Part shown: positions 6,734-10,945 of the stretch, piece by piece
How the letters are laid out: each line of letters begins with the position of its first letter
Position numbering within the stretch: the stretch's first letter is position 1
Source of the DNA: SG8-38 sp041576815
Lineage (GTDB): Bacteria; Myxococcota_A; Polyangia; Polyangiales; Houyiibacteriaceae
NCBI GenBank assembly: GCA_041576815.1
Contig: JBFGKE010000064.1
Location: forward strand, 1 to 10,945
Reading direction: 5' to 3'
Length of the DNA: 10,945 nt
Notes under the pieces: model-generated
What the model was told of the DNA's origin: nothing
What the model saw: only the letters and a program-made list of their open reading frames with translations
The model's database searches: none
Translations under genes and position numbers: made by a program

Positions 6734-7203
6734 CCGTCGATCATGGCGGCGGCCTGCCGATCGGCCGGGCCGCCGGTCCGCCCTTCGCGCGCGCGCATGA
6801 ATAGCTGATAAAGACCGACGCCAACCAGCATCGCGGCGCCGAACGTCAGCGCCTCTTTCGAGCCCGCGCCAACCGACGTGAAGGCTGGGCCAGGACAGTA
6901 CCCCCCGAGCCCCCAGCCGATTCCGAAGACCGCCGAGCCGACGACGAGCCGCCCATCGATGTCTCGGCGCGTGGGCAGGGTGAAAGACGGTGCCCAGATC
7001 GGGTGTTGCCAAGTTCGAACTGCCCATCGGTAGACGGGCGTGTAAACGATGAGCGCTCCCAGCATCACGAAGGCGAGGCTAGGATCCCAGCTTCCAAAGA
7101 AGTCGAAGAAGCCGACGATTTTAGCCGGCTGGGTCATTCCGGAGACCGCGAGACCTACGCCAAACAACCCACCTCCGAGAAACGCGCCAACTTTGACCTT
7201 CAT
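6730..7203 (-). CDS. YeeE/YedE-family half-transporter (DUF6691 type)
   Basis: A 157-residue membrane protein with about four helices. It has the N-terminal GLFGVGLAVSGMTQPAKIVGF and the conserved GLGGYCPGPAFTSVG, with C103 as the key cysteine. In full-length YeeE, a thiosulfate importer, conserved membrane cysteines relay the sulfur compound; here this half carries one of them and the neighbouring gene carries the others. The two probably form a heteromer equivalent to one YeeE. In BigR operons the corresponding pair (PmpA/PmpB) sits beside a persulfide dioxygenase. GGAGGT at 7209-7214 is a strong ribosome binding site five bases before the ATG. The start overlaps the upstream stop by four bases and the stop overlaps the sulP start by four bases. 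The C-terminal tail from REGRTGG is polar. Confidence 0.92.
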   Translation of the reverse strand: MKVKVGAFLGGGLFGVGLAVSGMTQPAKIVGFFDFFGSWDPSLAFVMLGALIVYTPVYRWAVRTWQHPIWAPSFTLPTRRDIDGRLVVGSAVFGIGWGLGGYCPGPAFTSVGAGSKEALTFGAAMLVGVGLYQLFMRAREGRTGGPADRQAAAMIDG

Positions 7204-7631
7204 ACCGCACCTCCAAGCACCTCGTTGATCACGAAGACCGTAACGGCAGCCGTAGCCATGAAGGTGATCGTGGCGACCGTGGAGCGCTTGGAGAGTCGGC
7301 CGATGCCGCAGACTCCGTGGCCGCTGGTGCAACCGCTCCCGAGCTGGGTGCCGATGCCGACGGCCAGCCCGGCGATGACCAGCGCGAGCGTCGAGCGCTC
7401 GATCTCGAAACGGTAGTCCAACGGCCGAAAGTAGTACCAGACGACGCCGGCGGTGAAGAGCCCGGCGAGAAACATCGCACGCCACGCGATGTCGCCTGGC
7501 TCGCGACGAAAGATCCCGCCCGCAATGCCGCTGATGCCGGCAATCCTGCCGTGAAACATGAGAAGCCCGGCCGCGGCGATGCCGATCATCACGCCGCCGA
7601 TGGTCGAAGCAATGGGGGTAAACGACTCCAT
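7200..7631 (-). CDS. YeeE/YedE-family sulfur-compound half-transporter
   Basis: A 143-residue membrane protein with about four helices and the family motif GSGCTSGHGVCGIGRLSKRS, in which C101 and C108 are the conserved cysteines thought to handle thiosulfate or sulfane sulfur. It also shows the typical GRIAGISGIAGGIF after the first helix. It is the first gene of a three-gene minus-strand operon and should pair with the following DUF6691-type half. ATG at 7631 is preferred; an in-frame TTG at 7640 would add MVT. It is divergent from the persulfide dioxygenase-rhodanese gene, sharing a 138-base intergenic region, so the two sides are likely co-regulated. Direction of transport (uptake of thiosulfate or shuttling of sulfane sulfur) cannot be decided from sequence. 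Confidence 0.93.
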   Translation of the reverse strand: MESFTPIASTIGGVMIGIAAAGLLMFHGRIAGISGIAGGIFRREPGDIAWRAMFLAGLFTAGVVWYYFRPLDYRFEIERSTLALVIAGLAVGIGTQLGSGCTSGHGVCGIGRLSKRSTVATITFMATAAVTVFVINEVLGGAV

Positions 7632-7769
7632 GGTGACCAACCAAAGCAGCCCCTACGCGGAACCGCCAGCCCTTTCTACCAGGTGGTTTGCAGAGCCCCC
7701 GGAGTGCTGTTATTTCCGCGGCTTGAGGTCGGCTGAGGCATCACCCAGCCGGACCGCGGGAGGCGCATC
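7632..7769. promoter_or_regulatory. Divergent promoter region of the sulfur-oxidation module
   Basis: The longest gene-free stretch in the window (138 bases), lying between two outward-pointing sulfur genes. A ribosome binding site GGGAGG at 7758-7763 serves the dioxygenase ATG at 7770. A weak plus-strand promoter reading is TTGCAG (7688-7693), 17 bases, TATTTC (7711-7716). CGCGGAA (7656-7662) and TTCCGCG (7714-7720) form a 7-base inverted repeat 51 bases apart, one arm near each gene. That could be a looping operator pair or chance in GC-rich DNA. No gene for a BigR/ArsR-type repressor is present in the window. Confidence 0.4.
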
Positions 7770-8819
7770 ATGTTACTTCGCCAACTCTTCGATCACGAAA
7801 CCTGGACGTACACCTACCTGCTCGCCGACGAGGATTCGGGCGACGCTGTGTTGATCGATCCGGTCATCGACCAAATCGAACGCGACATCAAGCTTCTCGA
7901 CGAGCTCGGCCTGAAGCTCGTGTACACAGTCGATACGCACGCACACGCCGACCACATCACCGGGTCGGGCATGCTTCGCAAGCGGCTCGGGAGCAAAGCC
8001 GTGGTGGGGGCCAGCGCCGGCGCCGAGGGTGCGGACGAGCTCGTCGAAGACGGAAGCCGGCTCCGGTTCGGCTCGCTCGAGCTCGAGGTGCGGGCGACGC
8101 CAGGGCACACTGACGGCTGCGTCACCTACGTCACCGCAGACCACAAACACGCATTCACCGGCGACACCCTCTTCATCCGCGGTACGGGACGCACCGACTT
8201 CCAGCAAGGAAGCGCGAAACGGCTCTACCGGTCGATTCACGACAAGATCTTCACACTGCCCGACGACACGATCATCTGGCCTGGCCACGACTACCGAGGC
8301 TTCACGCGCTCGACGGTCGGCGAGGAGAAGAAACACAACCCGCGCGTGGGCGACGGCAAGACCGAGGCGCAGTTCGTGGAGCTGATGGCCAATCTCGACC
8401 TGCCCGCACCGAAGAAGCTCGATGTCGCCGTTCCCGCGAATCTTCACTGCGGGATCGTGCCCGACCTATCGATGTCGGGAGACCCGCTTCCCGAGCGCGG
8501 ATGGGCAGCGATCATGCGCACCGCAGAGGGCGTCCCCGAAGTGAGCATCGGTTGGGTCAGCGAGAACAAGGGGGCCGTTCGGATGGTCGACGTGCGCGAG
8601 CACGACGAAGCGGAAGCCGACGGCAAGATCGAGGGTGTCGAGGTCATCCCCATGGGAACGGTCGACGAGGCGTCCAAGTCTTGGGACAAGGAAGAGCCGG
8701 TCATCACGATTTGCCGATCGGGCCGGCGCTCGGGCCGCGTCGCTTTGGAGCTGGAAAAGCTCGGCTTCAAGCGCATCGCCTCGATGCGCGGTGGCATGGT
8801 CGCCTGGAACAACCAGTAA
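7770..8819 (+). CDS. Persulfide dioxygenase-rhodanese fusion (ETHE1-like/Blh type)
   Basis: A 349-residue cytoplasmic enzyme. The N-terminal metallo-beta-lactamase-fold domain (about 1-240) oxidises glutathione persulfide to sulfite and glutathione with a mononuclear iron. Visible are THAHADH at 56-62, TPGHTDGC around H113 and TGDTLF around D132. H57, H113 and D132 keep exactly the spacing of the ETHE1 iron ligands H79, H135 and D154. AVPANLHCG (C227) is the family motif closing the domain. The C-terminal rhodanese domain (about 255-349) has VDVREHDE and the active-site loop CRSGRRSGR with catalytic C315, then GGMVAWNN. Such fusions move sulfur between thiosulfate and persulfide beside the oxidation site. 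The start has a clear GGGAGG site. The gene is divergent from the YeeE-type transporters, matching Blh in BigR operons. Its stop is only three bases from the stop of the convergent neighbour. Confidence 0.96.
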   Translation: MLLRQLFDHETWTYTYLLADEDSGDAVLIDPVIDQIERDIKLLDELGLKLVYTVDTHAHADHITGSGMLRKRLGSKAVVGASAGAEGADELVEDGSRLRFGSLELEVRATPGHTDGCVTYVTADHKHAFTGDTLFIRGTGRTDFQQGSAKRLYRSIHDKIFTLPDDTIIWPGHDYRGFTRSTVGEEKKHNPRVGDGKTEAQFVELMANLDLPAPKKLDVAVPANLHCGIVPDLSMSGDPLPERGWAAIMRTAEGVPEVSIGWVSENKGAVRMVDVREHDEAEADGKIEGVEVIPMGTVDEASKSWDKEEPVITICRSGRRSGRVALELEKLGFKRIASMRGGMVAWNNQ

Positions 8820-8822
8820 TCT

Positions 8823-9473
8823 CTACTTGCGGTGGGCGCTCGCGGGAACGGCGTGCCACGCGGCCAGGTCTTCTTCGCGTACGGGGTCGTTGCCCTCTAG
8901 GTAGCGCACCAGATGCGGAATGCTGTCCGTGCCCCAAAAGAGCTCTCCGTCGACGATCATCGTGGGCACGCCGAAAATGCCCGCTGCAATGGCGTTGTCA
9001 CTCGCGTCCCGCAGGCGCTGCTTGATCTCGGGATCTCGGATTCGCTCGACCGCGTCGGGAACCCCTGCCCGAGCGCAGATTCGTCCCACCACGTCGGGGG
9101 ATCCGACGTCGAGGCTCTTTCCCCACGTCGCATCGAAGAGCCGGCCGACGAGGTCGACGCGGGTCTCCTCGTCCATGTCGAGCAGCGTGGCTCTCAAAGC
9201 TGGCAAAGGGTTGAAGGGGTGCGAATGGACGGGAACGAAGGGCACGTTCAGCAGTGTGGCGGCTCGGATGCAGTCTTTGAACATGTAGGCGCGTTTTGGC
9301 GGGATCTCGCCGGGCCCCTTGTGACCGAGGTGGTCGAGCAGCGCGGCGAGCAGGGTCGGCTTGGGCTCGACGCGTAAGTCGTGTTCCCGCGCGACGGATT
9401 CGACCGCATGCCATGCGAGGTAGCTGTAGGGCGACAGGTAGTCGAAGTGAAAGCGGAGAGGTCGCGGCGCCAT
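8823..9473 (-). CDS. 2-hydroxychromene-2-carboxylate isomerase-like DsbA-fold protein
   Basis: A 216-residue thioredoxin-fold protein of the HCCA isomerase/GST-kappa group. These enzymes bind glutathione; the named reaction is a step of naphthalene breakdown, but most relatives have unknown substrates. FHFDYLSPYSYLAW (residues 8-21) holds the family SPYxYLA motif with S14 as the likely glutathione-activating serine. An all-helical insertion follows (about 60-160). GIFGVPTMIVDGELFWGTDSI is the conserved cis-proline segment and C-terminal signature. The start at ATG 9473 was chosen because it begins right before the first beta strand; GTG at 9506 would add 11 residues of no family likeness. Neither start has a strong ribosome binding site. 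It is convergent with the dioxygenase and divergent from the TauE/SafE gene. No other aromatic-degradation gene is visible, so a glutathione-linked role near persulfide chemistry is possible but unproven. Confidence 0.9.
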   Translation of the reverse strand: MAPRPLRFHFDYLSPYSYLAWHAVESVAREHDLRVEPKPTLLAALLDHLGHKGPGEIPPKRAYMFKDCIRAATLLNVPFVPVHSHPFNPLPALRATLLDMDEETRVDLVGRLFDATWGKSLDVGSPDVVGRICARAGVPDAVERIRDPEIKQRLRDASDNAIAAGIFGVPTMIVDGELFWGTDSIPHLVRYLEGNDPVREEDLAAWHAVPASAHRK

Positions 9474-9534
9474 GCACCGTCGATAGCGAGATCCCCCCGA
9501 GAGCACAAGCCCGAACCGGTGCTAGCCTGCGCGC
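9474..9534. promoter_or_regulatory. Short divergent intergenic region
   Basis: Sixty-one GC-rich bases between the isomerase-like gene and the TauE/SafE gene. I see no recognisable -35/-10 pair, no strong ribosome binding site before the ATG at 9535, and only a 6-base ACCGGT palindrome near 9516. Promoters must lie here by arrangement, but their positions cannot be read. Confidence 0.3.
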
Positions 9535-10266
9535 ATGTTCGAGATGATCACGGTGATCGTCTTGGTCGCCGCCGCCTTCGTGACGTCGACGATCTCCGGA
9601 ATTCTCGGCATGGCCGGCGGCGTCACCCTGCTCGGCGTGATGACCGCGCTACTCCCGGCTGCAATCGTGGTCCCGCTCCACGGCGTGGTGCAGCTCGCCT
9701 CGAACTGGACGCGAACCTGGGCTTTTCGTCGTCACGTGCGCTGGCCAATTTTCGTCGCCTTCATGCTGCCTGCCGTGGCGGGCATCGCGGCCGCGGCAAA
9801 CATTTGGGCTGACCTGACGCTGACTTGGTTCCGCGCTTGGGTCGGCGTGTTCATCCTGGCATTCCTGGTCTGGCGGCGCTTCACGCCCAAGCTCCGAAAT
9901 CCTCCGCTCTGGTCCTACGGGGTACTGGGCTTCGCCGCTGGGATGCTCGGCATCTTCGTCGGCGCGACGGGTCCCTTTCTCGCACCGTTTTTCCTTCGGG
10001 ACGACTTCGACAACGAAGAAGTCATCGCAACCAAGGCGGTTTGCCAGACTTGGGTGCACCTGTTGAAGGTTCCGGCGTTTCTGGCGCTCGACTTCGATTA
10101 CATGCCGTACGCACCCGTGCTCGCCGCGTTGATTGCCGCGGTCATCGGCGGAACCTATTTCGGCAAACACCTGTTGGGCATGATCTCGAAAGAACGATTC
10201 GTGCTCTGGTTTCAACTCGTGCTGGCGATTCTCGCGGTGTATCTGATCGTGTCGACGCTCGCGTGA
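9535..10266 (+). CDS. TauE/SafE-family sulfite/organosulfonate exporter
   Basis: A 243-residue polytopic inner-membrane protein with about seven or eight hydrophobic segments. The first repeat has SGILGMAGGVTLLGVM (about 21-36) and the second has GFAAGMLGIFVGATGPFLAPFF, the paired glycine-rich motifs of the TauE/SafE family. Length is typical. Members export sulfite or sulfoacetate, or move other sulfur anions. Next to a persulfide dioxygenase, which makes sulfite, export of that toxic product is the most economical role, as for the TauE/SafE gene in BigR operons. It is not in a transcription unit with the dioxygenase here, since a minus-strand gene intervenes. ATG at 9535 is used; ATG at 9544 is possible and neither has a clear ribosome binding site. 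Its stop is ten bases from the stop of the convergent neighbour. Confidence 0.9.
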   Translation: MFEMITVIVLVAAAFVTSTISGILGMAGGVTLLGVMTALLPAAIVVPLHGVVQLASNWTRTWAFRRHVRWPIFVAFMLPAVAGIAAAANIWADLTLTWFRAWVGVFILAFLVWRRFTPKLRNPPLWSYGVLGFAAGMLGIFVGATGPFLAPFFLRDDFDNEEVIATKAVCQTWVHLLKVPAFLALDFDYMPYAPVLAALIAAVIGGTYFGKHLLGMISKERFVLWFQLVLAILAVYLIVSTLA

Positions 10267-10276
10267 GCACGGAACG

Positions 10277-10945
10277 TCACGAGGCGCGCTTCGGTTTGAA
10301 AAAGCTGCCCCCCTCCTCGATCAGAGCGGCGAAAACGGCTCCGAGCCCTCCAAACCGAAGAGTCGGGCTTTTGCCCTTCGCCATGAGGCCCATTTGCGCG
10401 ACGCTCATCATCGCTTGCGACACGCCCCCCAATCGTCCGAGGCCGGGCATGACCGGCGGATCGGCCGCGCGTTCGGTGCGCGCCTCGAGGAGGTCGCGCG
10501 CGATCTCCGGGTTGTGGGTAAAAGGCCTCGCCATCCCGACGACGTCGAGCGCCCCGGACGCCAGCGCATCTTCCATGATGGCACGCGCGCGAAAGCCGCC
10601 GGTCACCATCATCGGCACGTCGAGCTCTGCGCGCGCTTTTCTCGCATAGTCGAGGAAAAACGCCTCACGTTGGCTCTCGACCTTGTCGAGCATGACTTGG
10701 GACTCGTAGCTACCGCCGGAGATCTCGACCAGATCGATGCCGTCGCTTTCCAGGAGCCCGAGGACGCGCATCGACTCGTCCTCGGTGAATCCCCCCCGCT
10801 GAAAATCGGCCGAGTTGAGCTTGATTCCAATCGGAAAGCCGGAGCCGACTGCGTGTCGAATCGCACCGAGCACCGTGCGTGCAAAGCGGGCACGGTTTTC
10901 GAGCGTGCCGCCCCATCGGTCCGACCGGCGGTTGGTCAGCGGAGA
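10277..10945 (-). CDS. NADH:flavin oxidoreductase, Old Yellow Enzyme family (5' end outside window)
   Basis: The reading frame stays open to the right edge, so these 222 residues are the C-terminal part of a gene whose start lies beyond the window. It opens with SPLTNRRSDRWGGTLENRAR, the highly conserved Old Yellow Enzyme segment that normally falls near the middle of the TIM barrel. EISGGSYE and MVTGGFRA follow, and the FMN-phosphate-binding end of the barrel reads DVVGMARPF. The protein ends shortly afterwards with a basic FFKPKRAS tail, so it lacks the iron-sulfur/pyridine-nucleotide domain of 2,4-dienoyl-CoA reductase relatives. It is probably a plain FMN ene-reductase; the substrate is not predictable. 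An apparent GTG start at 10873 is internal and not the true start, because clear family sequence precedes it. It is convergent with the TauE/SafE gene, with ten bases between the stops and no hairpin. Confidence 0.93.
   Translation of the reverse strand, partial: SPLTNRRSDRWGGTLENRARFARTVLGAIRHAVGSGFPIGIKLNSADFQRGGFTEDESMRVLGLLESDGIDLVEISGGSYESQVMLDKVESQREAFFLDYARKARAELDVPMMVTGGFRARAIMEDALASGALDVVGMARPFTHNPEIARDLLEARTERAADPPVMPGLGRLGGVSQAMMSVAQMGLMAKGKSPTLRFGGLGAVFAALIEEGGSFFKPKRAS

Noticed and set aside
7679..7688. ACCAGGTGGT as an operator
   Set aside because: Only 4-base arms with a 2-base centre; expected by chance in such DNA.
7770..8819. Glyoxalase II (GloB) as the identity of the metallo-beta-lactamase-fold gene
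   Set aside because: The ligand spacing H57/H113/D132, the AVPANLHCG motif and the fused rhodanese match persulfide dioxygenases.
10277..10873. A complete short gene starting at GTG 10873
   Set aside because: The frame continues upstream to the window edge with the diagnostic SPLTNRR and GGTLENRAR family sequence, so the GTG is internal.
1..10945. tRNA, rRNA, CRISPR array, insertion sequence or phage attachment site
   Set aside because: No cloverleaf-like segment, spaced repeat series, transposase or integrase could be seen; the only repeat recognised is the GGGGACTGTCCCC element.

Overview
The window is dense, GC-rich bacterial DNA with ten genes, nine complete and one cut by the right edge. 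There is no RNA gene, CRISPR array or transposase. Genes overlap or abut by a few bases and no gene-free stretch exceeds about 140 bases. GC-rich codon use, the gene families and a GGGGACTGTCCCC palindrome (which I recall from delta-proteobacteria/myxobacteria-like and some planctomycete genomes) suggest a Myxococcota-like or related Gram-negative aerobe. That placement is an inference.

Left block (minus strand, 2392 to 32): a tight three-gene operon. It encodes a small one-helix membrane coiled-coil protein (PspB-like in layout), a Tat-exported protein of the gluconate 2-dehydrogenase subunit 3 type, and a GMC flavoprotein. The flavoprotein carries a C-x5-C-x3-C cluster like the one that holds a [3Fe-4S] centre in FAD-glucose dehydrogenase. 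Together they look like a membrane-associated dehydrogenase that hands electrons to the respiratory chain, but no cytochrome c subunit is visible.

Next block (plus strand, 2463 to 4864): an ATP-grasp ligase of the pheganomycin PGM1 type with its own pre-ATP-grasp domain, overlapping an AstE/AspA zinc deacylase. A bond-forming ligase and an amide hydrolase made from one transcript suggest synthesis and turnover (or editing) of an unknown peptide or N-acyl-amino-acid. No peptide natural-product cluster surrounds them. This pair is the least explained system in the window.

Central and right blocks (4892 to 10266): a reduced-sulfur module. On the minus strand, two YeeE/YedE half-transporters and a SulP anion permease are chained by two ATGA stop/start overlaps. 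Divergent from them is a persulfide dioxygenase-rhodanese fusion that oxidises sulfane sulfur to sulfite. A DsbA-fold 2-hydroxychromene-2-carboxylate isomerase-like gene follows convergently, and then a TauE/SafE exporter that could export sulfite. The content resembles BigR-type sulfide-detoxification operons, but no ArsR-type regulator is present. The right edge holds the C-terminal half of an Old Yellow Enzyme-family oxidoreductase.

Two near-palindromic copies of AGGGGACAGTCCCCTTTT (minus-strand sense) lie directly behind the two minus-strand operons, at the left edge and in the 27-base gap at 4865-4891. They could be terminators, dispersed repeats, or both.
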